This document shows positions 18,014 to 26,645 of a stretch of 64,000 nucleotides of DNA, one piece after another. The stretch covers positions 62,001 to 126,000 of the forward strand of contig JADZBE010000042.1 in NCBI GenBank assembly GCA_020852275.1, read 5' to 3'. The notes beneath the pieces are model-generated. The model searched no databases. It was not told the DNA's origin and saw nothing but the letters and a program-made list of their open reading frames with translations. The position numbers were made by a program, and so were the translations under genes. The DNA is from Phycisphaerales bacterium. Its GTDB lineage: Bacteria; Planctomycetota; Phycisphaerae; UBA1845. Position 1 is the stretch's first letter; every line of letters starts with the position of its first letter.

Positions 18014-18946
18014 ATGACCCGACCGGGGCGTAGAAAAACATGGATTCGCCGGGTGGCGCTCCTTGCGGCCACTCTCGCGGCGGGTGCGTGGGGATACAGC
18101 GGGTTCTACTCCATCGCGCCCAGCGAGCATGGCGTGGTGCTGCGCTTCGGTCGGGTCGTGGCGGACAACGTGCCGCCGGGGATGCACTACGCCTGGCCCG
18201 CCCCGATCGGGCGCGTGCTCAAAGCGCAGCTCACCGAAGTGCGCCGCATCGAAGTGGGTTACACGATGCTGGGGCGCAAGTTCACCGAGGCGCGCCGCTC
18301 CGACCTTATCACCGGCGACGAGAACATCCTCAAGATGATGCTCGTCGTGCAGTACCGCGTGGCCCCGCCGCCGACGGCGTTTCTGCTCCGCGCGGAGGAT
18401 CCGCACTGGCTGGTGGAGCGCGCGATGGAGGCGAGCCTGAGCCGGCGGGTGGCGTCGCTGCCGGTGGACGCGGTGCTGACGACGGCGCGCAGCGAGCTGC
18501 AGATTCGCGTGCTGGAGGATGCGCAGGCGCTGCTGGATTCGTATGGCGCGGGCGTGACGCTGATTGATGCGAATCTGCAGGAAGTGATGCCGCCGCTGCC
18601 GGTGAGCGACGCGTTCACCGACGTAGCCAGCGCCAAGAAGGACGCGGAGCAGCGCATCGAGCAGGCACGCGAGGCCGGCGCGCGGACGCTGGCGAATGCA
18701 CGGTCGGAGGCGCAGCGCCTGACGGAGGAGGCCCGCGGCAGGCGGGCGGAGCGAGTCTCGAAGGCGGAAGGCGACGCGCAGCGGTTCGTCCGCCTGCTCC
18801 CCGAGTACCGTCGCGCGCCGGATCTGACACGGAAGCGGCTGTACCTGGAGGCGATGGAGAGAATCCTGTCGCGCGCGAAGATCTATGTGATTGAGCCGGG
18901 CGCAGGCGAGACGCGCCCGCGCATCACGGTGCTGGAGGATCGCTGA
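18014..18946 (+). CDS. hflK: HflK-like SPFH protein (second copy)
   Basis: This 310-residue protein has a membrane anchor (VALLAATLAAGAWGYSGFYSI) followed by the HflK-type SPFH start IAPSEHGVVLRFGRVVADNVPPG. Other HflK features are DLITGDENILKMMLVVQYRV, INAxLQEVMPP-like DANLQEVMPPLPV, and an Ala/Glu/Arg coiled coil. It is closely related in plan to the SPFH half of the fusion protein upstream (compare the two stretches PSEHGVVLRFGRV and PPGSRGMVLKFGRV). The cluster therefore encodes two HflK-type subunits and one HflC. One may replace the classical HflK, or the two may form mixed assemblies. Confidence 0.87.
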   Translation: MTRPGRRKTWIRRVALLAATLAAGAWGYSGFYSIAPSEHGVVLRFGRVVADNVPPGMHYAWPAPIGRVLKAQLTEVRRIEVGYTMLGRKFTEARRSDLITGDENILKMMLVVQYRVAPPPTAFLLRAEDPHWLVERAMEASLSRRVASLPVDAVLTTARSELQIRVLEDAQALLDSYGAGVTLIDANLQEVMPPLPVSDAFTDVASAKKDAEQRIEQAREAGARTLANARSEAQRLTEEARGRRAERVSKAEGDAQRFVRLLPEYRRAPDLTRKRLYLEAMERILSRAKIYVIEPGAGETRPRITVLEDR

Positions 18947-19270
18947 GCAGGAACGCAACAGGTCTTCCAGTTGCCCTGCGCGGGGCCTATAGCCGGCAAG
19001 GCTCCGAGCCGGGCACTCCAAGGACTGTTTCAGAAACGAGCACAGACAAGGTCGGCTTCAGCCGACCGGCCCCTGCCACCGCCTCAGGGCGGTGGCAAGA
19101 ACTGTCTGGCTGAAGCCGGCCCACGAACGCCCATGACCGCCTGGGAGGGCGCGCGACGCCCCAACGCAAGACACGTGGCCAACGCGAAACACGTCTCGGT
19201 GTACGTTCGGTTGCAATCCGAAACTTCGGTTCGCGGCCGTTGGCGCAGCAGGGCGGAAGATTCCGCGGTC
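18947..19270. terminator. Gap between convergent genes with strong hairpins, possible terminators
   Basis: Two perfect hairpins lie here. One at 19050-19067 has 7-bp arms and a TTCA loop. The other at 19074-19097 has 10-bp arms and a TCAG loop. They sit between the end of hflK (plus) and the end of the glycosyltransferase gene (minus). Neither is followed by a T tract, so they may be dispersed palindromes rather than classical terminators. Confidence 0.45.
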
Positions 19271-21181
19271 CTACTCGTTTTGCGGTTCGACGCCGCGGCT
19301 CCACGTCACGCGCACGGGCTTGTTCGCCCAACTGATCGGAGTGGCATGAAGCCCTTCGAAGGTTTGCGATCCCGGCGTCGGGCCGGGCGAGTCGTCGAGG
19401 CGGTCGAGAACCTCGATCAGCACCGACGGACGGCGCGCGGCGTCGCGCTGCCACGAGGCCTTGTCGGTGTAGAGGACAAGCGGATACCTCGAAAAGTCCA
19501 CCGGCGGGCAGGCGTATGGCGCGGGCGCGCGAAGCACGGCGATCGTCGGAGAGCGCGGCGCCTCGTCCGCCAGGTCGTCGCGCAACACGGCGGCGGCGAT
19601 CCACCGGGTGTTCGCCGCGCCTTCATCCCTGTGGAAGTTGAGGAGATAGGCGATGCCCCCGCGTGCGGTTCCCGCGACGAGGATCGTCGTCAGCGCCAGG
19701 ACGGCGATTCGCACGGCGGACCGACCCCGCGACGCATGATTCAGCCACGCGCGATCCAGCCGCGTGATGACGCAGCCCGCGCCGATCGCCAGCGCCGCGT
19801 CGCTGAATACGCCGAACCGGCCGTACTCCGCCGGCTTGCCCGCGCCGAGCAGCGTGAACTGCGCCAGCAGCACGCCCGCGACTGCAAGCAGCGGCGCCGC
19901 CTCCGTCCGCTGATTCCGCAGCCACAGGATCCACCCCGCGATTCCCACGAGCGCGATCGGCAGCCCCGCGCCCTCCGCCGTCAGTTCGGCCACGCGCAGG
20001 AAGCCCTCGCCGATGCGCGAGATTTCGTACATCGCCAGCGAGTTGCCGAAATTGCTCGCGAGCACCGGGCGGTTGATGAAGAGGTTGATCGCGATGTAGG
20101 GGTTCGTCAGCAGATAAGCAAGCATCGCGACCAGCCCGCCCCGCGCGCAGGTCGCCAGCCAGCGCGCGGCGGGCAGCGGCACGGCGTCGCGCGACAGGCT
20201 CGGCTGCAAGCCGTTCCGCGGCGAAGCTCCGCGCAAACGCAGGTATGCCGCCAGCGGGATCAGCACGCACACCGGAGCTGACGAGAGCACCATGCCCACG
20301 GCCGCGCCGCAGGTGGCGGACAGCAGCCACCACGCCCGCGCGTTCGCCCGCGACTCGCGGCGGGCGTTCGCCGCACGGGCATCTGAATCGTCCGCGCGAT
20401 CCTCTTGCGTGTGCTGCGTGCAGCGCATCGCCAGCCACACCGCAGTCAGCATCAGCGCCGCGCCCGGCAGGTGCGGCTTCCCCTCGTGCGCCATGCAGAT
20501 TGTCACGGGCATGAGCACGACCAGCGCCGCCGCCGTCAGCCCCGCCGCGTCCCCGGCGAGGCGCCGCGCGACGGCGAACGCGGCCAGCGACAACGCAAGC
20601 CCCCACGCCGCGGAGTACGCGCGCGCAACGACGTAGAACTTGCCGAACTCGTCGGGATGATCGAGATAGAACGCTACGTCGCCGCGGACGTCGATCAGCC
20701 CGACGGCGCCGCAGAGCTTCAGCAGCGCGCCGACGGGATAGATGAACAGCCCGCCGTACTGATAGAGCCGCGGGTCGAGCCGGAGCTGCGACGGATTCAT
20801 GCCGCCCAGGGCGCGCATGACGATCATCTCGTCCGGCTGGTGGGTGTAAAGGCGGTAGCGCAGGTAGAGACGCGCCTGGTCGGCCTCGGTGGCGTTGAGG
20901 GGGGTTGGAATATTCGCCGCGAGTCCATGGCGCCGGCTGGTGGACGTGTCGAGCGGATCGACATCGACGTCTGCCCCGACGGTCGAGTCCGCCCAGGCGC
21001 CGCCCGCCAGTTGCAGGATGCGCGATCCTTCCCACGGCGGGGCGTCGCCGAAGAGGCAGGCATCCCATCGCCCCGTGGGCAGCCCCCAGCGAATGCCGAG
21101 CACGCTGGCGACGACGTGCGTCGTCAGGATGAGCAGGAGCAAGGCTCTAACACGCTTCGACAAGGGTGACTCCCACGTCAT
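19271..21181 (-). CDS. GT39-like membrane glycosyltransferase
   Basis: The protein has about 636 residues from ATG 21181 (MTWESPLSKRVRALLLLIL) and around ten hydrophobic segments. The first extracytoplasmic loop carries HQPDEMIVMRALGGMNP, matching the Asp-Glu catalytic motif of polyprenyl-phosphate-dependent glycosyltransferases of the GT39/ArnT type. A later block reads YGGLFIYPVGALLKL, also typical. Such enzymes transfer sugars from lipid carriers outside the membrane; the acceptor is unknown. The C-terminal ~100 residues look soluble (DLADEAPRSPTIAVLRAPAPYA). The frame is open upstream to 21895, but that part overlaps repeats and tilS on the same strand and is rejected. Confidence 0.78.
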   Translation of the reverse strand: MTWESPLSKRVRALLLLILTTHVVASVLGIRWGLPTGRWDACLFGDAPPWEGSRILQLAGGAWADSTVGADVDVDPLDTSTSRRHGLAANIPTPLNATEADQARLYLRYRLYTHQPDEMIVMRALGGMNPSQLRLDPRLYQYGGLFIYPVGALLKLCGAVGLIDVRGDVAFYLDHPDEFGKFYVVARAYSAAWGLALSLAAFAVARRLAGDAAGLTAAALVVLMPVTICMAHEGKPHLPGAALMLTAVWLAMRCTQHTQEDRADDSDARAANARRESRANARAWWLLSATCGAAVGMVLSSAPVCVLIPLAAYLRLRGASPRNGLQPSLSRDAVPLPAARWLATCARGGLVAMLAYLLTNPYIAINLFINRPVLASNFGNSLAMYEISRIGEGFLRVAELTAEGAGLPIALVGIAGWILWLRNQRTEAAPLLAVAGVLLAQFTLLGAGKPAEYGRFGVFSDAALAIGAGCVITRLDRAWLNHASRGRSAVRIAVLALTTILVAGTARGGIAYLLNFHRDEGAANTRWIAAAVLRDDLADEAPRSPTIAVLRAPAPYACPPVDFSRYPLVLYTDKASWQRDAARRPSVLIEVLDRLDDSPGPTPGSQTFEGLHATPISWANKPVRVTWSRGVEPQNE

Positions 21182-21555
21182 CAAGTTCGGCGAATTCCGT
21201 TGCACGGCGCCGCCGCCTCGTGACGACCGCATTCTATGCTGACAAGCCGATCGGGGGACATGCGCCCGCGTCGGATGATGCCGACCTGCATCGGATGAGA
21301 TGGGCCCGCGTCGGATGCAACCCGTCAGCAGCGGGGGATCCCTGGAGCCTGCGAGGCAAGCGGGTTCTTCTCCAGCCACCACGGCCTGGCGAGTACGCCA
21401 GACCGTGCCACCCGCTTGCGGGCTGCGGACCGCTTCCTCACGGGCGCGGCTCTGTGCGGCGCGGCTCTGTACGGCACGCTTGTGCAAGCCCACGCGCGGG
21501 TTCAATCCCACGCGCGGCTTCAATCCCACGCACGGGCTGAATCCCACGCGCCGAT
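21182..21555. other. Intergenic gap between tilS and the glycosyltransferase
   Basis: These 374 bp have no gene. They contain a GCCTGGCGAGTACGCCAGAC repeat at about 21383-21413 (inverse of the copy at 249-293). A GC-rich segment with CGCTTCCTCACGGGCGCGGC follows at about 21429; it recurs at about 30595 and 39609. Confidence 0.6.
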
Positions 21556-21560
21556 TCACT
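21489..21560. repeat. Four tandem 18-bp repeats at the end of tilS
   Basis: Units at 21489-21506, 21507-21524, 21525-21542 and 21543-21560 follow CCCACGCGCGGGTTCAAT with a few substitutions. The last unit contains the tilS stop codon, so the array begins exactly at the gene end. Confidence 0.8.
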
Positions 21561-22989
21561 CCACCGACCGAGTGTGCAGGTGGAGGATGCGCTTCGTGTG
21601 CGAGGTCAGCTTGACGCGCTCGTCGATGCGCTGACCGATGACCCAGATGGGCCCGAGCTGGTCGCACAGCACCGCGACGCGCTCCCGCTCCCGCGGATCG
21701 ACCTTGGCGTCGATCAGGAAATCCGCCACTTTCTTGGTCCCCGGCGCGCCCAGAGGCCAGAAGCGGTCGCCGGGTTTGCGCGAGCGCACGATCAACGGGG
21801 GGCGCACGGCATCGAGCGAAAGGTACTCCTCGAACTCGGTGGCCTGGCGGCGCAGCGTCTCCCACTCGCCCGGCGCGGCGTCCCGCATCTGGCACTCGAT
21901 CTCGAAACCGCGCAGCGGCAGGCGCGTGCGCCCCGGCAGGTGGATGGCGATTTCCGGCGCGATCTCCTCGCGCGCTTCATCCGCCGGAAGCGAGAAGATC
22001 AGCCGGTGATACGACTTCGTCACCTCCATGCCCTGCGGAAGCTGGACATGCTTGCCGCTGCCAGGCTCGGCGACAAGGTCCAGCACGGCCACGAGGTTGG
22101 CGAACGCCAGGTCCTGCTCTCCCAAGCCGAAGGAGATGTACGCCAGGCGGATCAGCTCGGTCTGCACGAGGCGGCTCTTGCGCGCGAGGGCTTCGACGTT
22201 GAGCTCGAGCTGTTGATCGGTGCGCGAGATGATGAGCGTCTCGAACGTGCGCTGCACGGTTTCGGTCAGGTACTCGCCCAGCCAGGCGGCCTGCTCGCCC
22301 AGGCGCGTCAGCGCCTCGCGGACCTGGGGGTTGACGCGATCTTCGACGAGCGGGAGGACTTCGTGGCGCAGGCGGTTGCGCATGATTTCGTTGGACTGGT
22401 TGGTGCGATCCTCGCGCCAGGCGATGCCGTTGTCCTTCAGATAATGGACCAACTGCTCCTTGGAGAACCGCAGGAGCGGCCGGATCAGCCGGACGGGGGA
22501 GCCGGCGCGGATGGGGCGCACATGCGGGATGCCCGCCAGTCCCCGAAGCCCCGTGCCGCGCAGGATGCGGTGCAGGATGGTCTCGGCGTTATCGTCATAT
22601 TGGTGGCCCACGGCGACGAACCTCGCCCCCTGCTGCTGGGCGACGCGCTCGAAGAAGCGGTATCGCGCTCCGCGCCCCGCTTCCTCGATGCTCGATCCCT
22701 GCGATGCGGCAAGCGCCGCCACGTCCAGCGTTTCAATCGAGCAGGGCAATTCAAGATGGTCGGCCAGCGCCTGCACAAACCCCGCGTCGCGCTCACCCTC
22801 TTCGGCGCGGAGGCCGTGATTGAGGTGCGCCACGTGCGGCCGCAGCATCCAATCCTGCTGTCGGTTCAAGTCGAGCAGCAGGTGAAGCAGCGCCGTCGAG
22901 TCCGGCCCGCCGGAGACGCCGACGATGAGCAGCTCGTCACTGGCGAGAAGCCCGTCGGCTGCGAGCTGGTTGGAGAGAATGCGGAGCAT
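21556..22989 (-). CDS. tilS: tRNA(Ile)-lysidine synthase
   Basis: This 477-residue protein has the PP-loop ATPase motif SGGPDS at residues 26-31 (GVSGGPDSTALL). It also has HLNHGLR, the catalytic-domain motif GHQYDDNAETILHRILRG, and SNEIMRNRLRHEVLP, all diagnostic of TilS. The C-terminal ~150 residues carry the TilS substrate-binding region (KPGDRFWPLGAPGTKKVADFL). It modifies C34 of tRNA-Ile(CAU) to lysidine and is essential for reading AUA. It is transcribed in the same direction as the dehydrogenase operon upstream, but a 348-bp repeat-rich gap separates them. Confidence 0.95.
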   Translation of the reverse strand: MLRILSNQLAADGLLASDELLIVGVSGGPDSTALLHLLLDLNRQQDWMLRPHVAHLNHGLRAEEGERDAGFVQALADHLELPCSIETLDVAALAASQGSSIEEAGRGARYRFFERVAQQQGARFVAVGHQYDDNAETILHRILRGTGLRGLAGIPHVRPIRAGSPVRLIRPLLRFSKEQLVHYLKDNGIAWREDRTNQSNEIMRNRLRHEVLPLVEDRVNPQVREALTRLGEQAAWLGEYLTETVQRTFETLIISRTDQQLELNVEALARKSRLVQTELIRLAYISFGLGEQDLAFANLVAVLDLVAEPGSGKHVQLPQGMEVTKSYHRLIFSLPADEAREEIAPEIAIHLPGRTRLPLRGFEIECQMRDAAPGEWETLRRQATEFEEYLSLDAVRPPLIVRSRKPGDRFWPLGAPGTKKVADFLIDAKVDPRERERVAVLCDQLGPIWVIGQRIDERVKLTSHTKRILHLHTRSVE

Positions 22990-23337
22990 CGGTTTATTGA
23001 ATGTCGAATGCAGAATGCAGAATGCTGAGTGCAGAAGCGGTAACGCTTAACAGGCCGTGGCGAAACTCGATACCAGTCCTGGCACCCATCACTCCCGCCC
23101 AGGCGGGGTCCAGTCTGCCCGGGAAAACCGCTGGAATCGCGGCGACTCGCCCAAAGGGCTGGATTCCCGCCTTCGCGGGAATGACGCGCGGCGACTTTCT
23201 CCACGGACTGTTAGCGACGGACTTCCAAGTGCGAACCTGCACAACCCCCAAAGCTCCCAGCCTCGACTATTCTACCGCGCACGCGCTGCGTCGACCATGA
23301 TTCGCATTCAGCATTCAGCATTCAGCATTTCCCCATT
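22990..23337. repeat. Gap rich in palindromes and heptanucleotide repeats
   Basis: Non-coding sequence between tilS and lpd. It contains GAATGCA/GAATGCT units at about 23003-23032, ATTCCCGCG-type palindromes at about 23086 and 23158-23190, and CATTCAG units in tandem at about 23302-23328. No gene or clear promoter was seen. Confidence 0.7.
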
Positions 23338-24729
23338 TCATCCCACCATCCCCGCCGCGTCGCCGATCATCTCCGACAGCGTCGGGTGCGGGTGGATTGT
23401 GGTCATCAGGTCGTAAGCCGTCGCGCCCATTTCTATCGCCAGCACGCCCTCGGCGATCATCTCCCCGGCGTGCGGGCCGGTGATGCCCAGACCCAGCACG
23501 CGGTGCGTTGCCTTGTCGCAGATGAGCTTGGTCAGCCCGTCGGTCCGCCCGATCGCCACCGCACGGCCGGACGCGCCCCACGGGATCTTCTTGATGAGCA
23601 CGTCCAACCCTTTGTCCTTCGCCTCGGCCTCGGTCACGCCGGTCCAGGCGATCTCTGGATCGGTGAAGACGACCGCGGGAATGGAGCGGGCGTCGAAGAC
23701 TTCGTTCTTGCCGGCGAGGATGTCGGCGACGACGCGCCCTTCGTGCAGCGCCTTGTGCGCCAGCATGGGGTTGCCGATGCAGTCGCCGATGGCGTGGATC
23801 TTCGGATCGCCCGTGCGGAACTGCGCGTCCACGGCGATGAAGCCCTTCGCGTCGAGCTGCACCTTGGTTTTCTCCAGGCCGAGGTCCTGCGTGTTGGGCT
23901 TGCGGCCGATGGAAACGAGCACTTTCTCAAAGGTCTTCGTCTTGGGCAGGTTCTTGCCGTCGAACCCAACTTCGACGCCGCCCTTGGTCTCTTTCAGCGC
24001 GGTCACCTTGGTCTCCACGCAGATTTCCTCGAAAAGCTCGCCGAGGCGGCGCTGCAGAGGCCGGGCAAGGTCCGCGTCCACGCCCGCCAGAATCGCGGGC
24101 AGCATCTCGACGACGGTGACCTTGGAGCCGAGCGCGGCGTAGACGGAGCCAAGCTCCAGCCCGATGTACCCGCCGCCGATGACGAGGAGCGTCTTGGGCA
24201 CGTCCTCGAGCATCAGTGCGCCGCGGGAGTTCATCACGCGCTTGCTGTCGATCGCCAGCGCCGGCGGCAGGGGAATCGCTTTCGATCCGACGGCAATGAT
24301 GCAGCGACGAAACTTGATGCGCGAGACGGTTCCGCCTTCGAGGACGACGGTCTTCGAGTCCTCGAACCTGGCCGTCGCCGTGACCTTGTCCACCTTGAAC
24401 TTCTTGCACTGGCTGTCGAGCCCGGCGGAGAGCTTCTCAATGACGCCTTGTTTCCAGGCGCGCAGGGCGTCAAGGTCCACCTTCGGCTTGCCGAAGTTCA
24501 GCCCCATCTGCGTCGCGGAAGCGGCGGCATGCATCAGCTCCGTGGCCGCGAGCAGCGTCTTGGACGGAATGCACCCGCGATGCAGGCACACGCCGCCCAG
24601 CGCCGGCAGACGATCCACGAGGGTGGTCTGGATGCCGTGCTCGGCGGCGCGGAACGCCGCGTGATACCCGCCCGGTCCGCCGCCGAGGATGAGGAGGTCC
24701 GTTTCCTGAGTGAATTCACCGACGACCAT
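23338..24729 (-). CDS. lpdA: Dihydrolipoamide dehydrogenase (E3)
   Basis: This protein of about 463 residues starts MVVGEFTQETDLLILGGGPGGYHAA. It has the FAD motif GGGPGG, the redox-active disulfide in CLHRGCIPSK, the NAD motif VIGGGYIGLELGSVYAALG, and the C-terminal HPHPTLSE that supplies the catalytic His-Glu pair. The disulfide context differs slightly from the usual CLNVGCIPSK. It reoxidises dihydrolipoamide on the E2 subunit encoded just upstream. It is the last gene of a minus-strand operon with E1alpha, E1beta and E2. Confidence 0.95.
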   Translation of the reverse strand: MVVGEFTQETDLLILGGGPGGYHAAFRAAEHGIQTTLVDRLPALGGVCLHRGCIPSKTLLAATELMHAAASATQMGLNFGKPKVDLDALRAWKQGVIEKLSAGLDSQCKKFKVDKVTATARFEDSKTVVLEGGTVSRIKFRRCIIAVGSKAIPLPPALAIDSKRVMNSRGALMLEDVPKTLLVIGGGYIGLELGSVYAALGSKVTVVEMLPAILAGVDADLARPLQRRLGELFEEICVETKVTALKETKGGVEVGFDGKNLPKTKTFEKVLVSIGRKPNTQDLGLEKTKVQLDAKGFIAVDAQFRTGDPKIHAIGDCIGNPMLAHKALHEGRVVADILAGKNEVFDARSIPAVVFTDPEIAWTGVTEAEAKDKGLDVLIKKIPWGASGRAVAIGRTDGLTKLICDKATHRVLGLGITGPHAGEMIAEGVLAIEMGATAYDLMTTIHPHPTLSEMIGDAAGMVG

Positions 24730-24864
24730 AAGTGAAATCCAATGATGAATGGCGAATGCCAAATGCTGAATGCTGAATGCTGAAAGGAACCTGCCTCAAT
24801 GGGTTGGGCGGATGGAACGGCCCAGCGCTCTTTCAGCATTCGTCATTCAGCATTCCGCATTCCT
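24730..24864. repeat. Heptanucleotide GAATGCT repeats between E2 and E3 genes
   Basis: This 135-bp gap contains runs of GAATGCC/GAATGCT near 24753-24784 and the inverse CATTCAG/CATTCGT near 24835-24860. The inverted arrangement could fold into a long imperfect hairpin in the operon transcript. Confidence 0.6.
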
Positions 24865-26265
24865 CTAATAGAGCAACAACAACTGCGGCTTCTCCAGCAT
24901 GGTTACGACCTCGCGCGTGAACTTCGCCGCGGTGACGCCGTCGATGGCGCGGTGGTCGAAGGAGATGTACACCGGCAGGATCGTGGCGGCCTTGACGACG
25001 TCCCCGGCGCCGAACACGGGCATGCGGCGCGACCGGCCCAGGCCGAGGATGGCCACCTCCGGGTGGTTGATGATCGGCGTGGCGAAGGTGCCGCCCATGG
25101 GTCCGACATTGGTGATGGTGAACGTGCCGCCGCGCAGCTCGTCGATGGTGAACTGATTGGCTCGCGCCTTGTTGGCCAGCGCGACCAGCGCCTCGCCCGC
25201 GCCGACCACGCTGAGCCGGTCGGCATTGCGGATGTTGGGCACGACCAGGCCGCGGTCGGTGTCCACCGCGATGCCCATGTTCACGTATTCCTTGTAGATG
25301 ATCGCGCCGCCTTCGTCGTCGAACGTGCTGTTGAGGATCGGGAACTTCTTCAGCGCCACGCAAAGGGCGCGGACCAGCAGCGCCATCAGCGTAAGCTTGA
25401 CCCCGCCGGCGGCGCTGAGTTCCTTGCGCAGCCGCTCCAGCTCGGTGATGTCGGCCTCGTCGCCGTGCGTGACGTGTGGGATCGTGAAGGCGGACTTGGC
25501 CATCTGCTTGGCGATGGTCTTGCGGATCTGCGTGAGCGGGGCGGTGCGAATCGGTCCCCAGTTGTCCCTGCCTGGGTTGCCCGGCGGGGGGGTGCTGGGC
25601 ATGGCAGCGACCATGGACGTCGTGGGAGCTTTCGGCAGGTCGGAGACCTGCCGGACCGGAGGCAGCTCGGAGAGCTGCCCCACCCTTGCAGGCTGACCCG
25701 CAGGGGGAGCGGACGCCGGCGCGGATGCGAGGACCGACGAGCTGCCTGATGGGCGCGCGAGCAGGTCTTCACGGGTGACGCGACCGCCTGGACCGCTGCC
25801 TTTCAGCGTGTCGATGTCCACGCCCATCTCTCGCGCCAGCTTCCGCACGGCCGGCGCGGCGGGCGTCGTCGTCTTGCCGAATGACTGTGCAGGCGCGGCT
25901 GCCGCTGTTGAACCTCTCGCGCCGGCCACATCGGCCGTGGTTGCGGGCGCCAGCACCGCTGGGGACGCAGCGACCGTCGACCTGCCGTCGGTCCGGCTCG
26001 GCGCAGCCATCGGCGCGGAGGCGCTGCCGGCGTCGTCGAAGGAGACGATCACGTCGCCCACGTGGATCGTCTGGGATTCCTTGACGTTCACCGCGCTGAC
26101 CCGACCGCCGAAGGGAGAGGGAATCTCCACCGCGGCCTTGTCGGTCTCGACCTCCATCAGCGGCTGGTCTTCCTTGATCACGTCGCCGGTCTTGACCAGG
26201 ACGCGAACGACCTGGGCTTCGTGAATGCCTTCGCCGAGATCGGGCAGTTTGAAGTCACGTGGCAT
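24865..26265 (-). CDS. Dihydrolipoamide acyltransferase (E2 of a 2-oxoacid dehydrogenase complex)
   Basis: The protein has about 466 residues. Residues 1-78 form a single lipoyl domain with the lipoylated Lys in EVETDKAAVEI (K43). Residues 137-170 form the peripheral subunit-binding domain (VRKLAREMGVDIDTLKGSGP). Residues 235-465 are the acyltransferase core with the catalytic motif ISFDHRAIDG. Between the binding domain and the core is an Ala/Pro-rich linker that includes VGQLSELPPVRQVSDLP, encoded by two palindromes. AGGAG precedes ATG 26265. The neighbouring E1 and E3 genes show it serves a pyruvate or branched-chain 2-oxoacid dehydrogenase; sequence alone does not settle which. Confidence 0.93.
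   Translation of the reverse strand: MPRDFKLPDLGEGIHEAQVVRVLVKTGDVIKEDQPLMEVETDKAAVEIPSPFGGRVSAVNVKESQTIHVGDVIVSFDDAGSASAPMAAPSRTDGRSTVAASPAVLAPATTADVAGARGSTAAAAPAQSFGKTTTPAAPAVRKLAREMGVDIDTLKGSGPGGRVTREDLLARPSGSSSVLASAPASAPPAGQPARVGQLSELPPVRQVSDLPKAPTTSMVAAMPSTPPPGNPGRDNWGPIRTAPLTQIRKTIAKQMAKSAFTIPHVTHGDEADITELERLRKELSAAGGVKLTLMALLVRALCVALKKFPILNSTFDDEGGAIIYKEYVNMGIAVDTDRGLVVPNIRNADRLSVVGAGEALVALANKARANQFTIDELRGGTFTITNVGPMGGTFATPIINHPEVAILGLGRSRRMPVFGAGDVVKAATILPVYISFDHRAIDGVTAAKFTREVVTMLEKPQLLLLY
25633..25679. repeat. Two GGA-loop palindromes inside the E2 coding sequence
   Basis: GGCAGGTCGGAGACCTGCC (25634-25652, extended by one C-G pair) and GGCAGCTCGGAGAGCTGCC (25661-25679) are perfect hairpins with 8-bp arms around GGA. 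They have the same architecture as the CACAGGTT palindromes elsewhere. They are in frame and encode part of the flexible linker of E2. Confidence 0.88.
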
Positions 26266-26645
26266 AGGAGAGCACTCCTTGTCGAATTGCGAATTGCAAA
26301 TGGCGAATAGCGAATGAAGAAATGCAGGCAGATGCAAACGCGCTGCGGGGCCAACTCCTCCCACCCGCCAAATCATCTGATCGCACCCTTTCAATCTCCA
26401 TTTGTTGCCCGCCGCTTGTCTTTTCTTTTCATCCGCTGCCTGTTATTCTGCGCTTCGCCATGCGCCTCATGCCATCGGCTATGGGCTATTGGCAATTGCT
26501 CGCTTGCTCTCGCCGGCGATACGGCTCCTGATGCGCCTTTGGACGATCGCACGTAAGGCTCCTCACCTGCGTAAGGGGTTCTGATCGCATCGCTTGCTGT
26601 TCGCTATTTGATATTTGCCATTCGCCATTCGCCATTCGCCATTTC
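26266..26645. repeat. Gap with CATTCGC-type heptanucleotide arrays
   Basis: This 380-bp gap separates the E1beta and E2 genes. Imperfect GCGAATT/GCAAATG/GCGAATA units lie at 26283-26316, and the inverse array of CATTCGC units lies at 26605-26643. The opposed arrays could pair over about 300 bp. No gene is seen. Confidence 0.65.

Noticed and set aside
21489-21560. Possible CRISPR or other spacer array
   Set aside because: Units of 18 bp follow each other without spacers and vary by point substitution.
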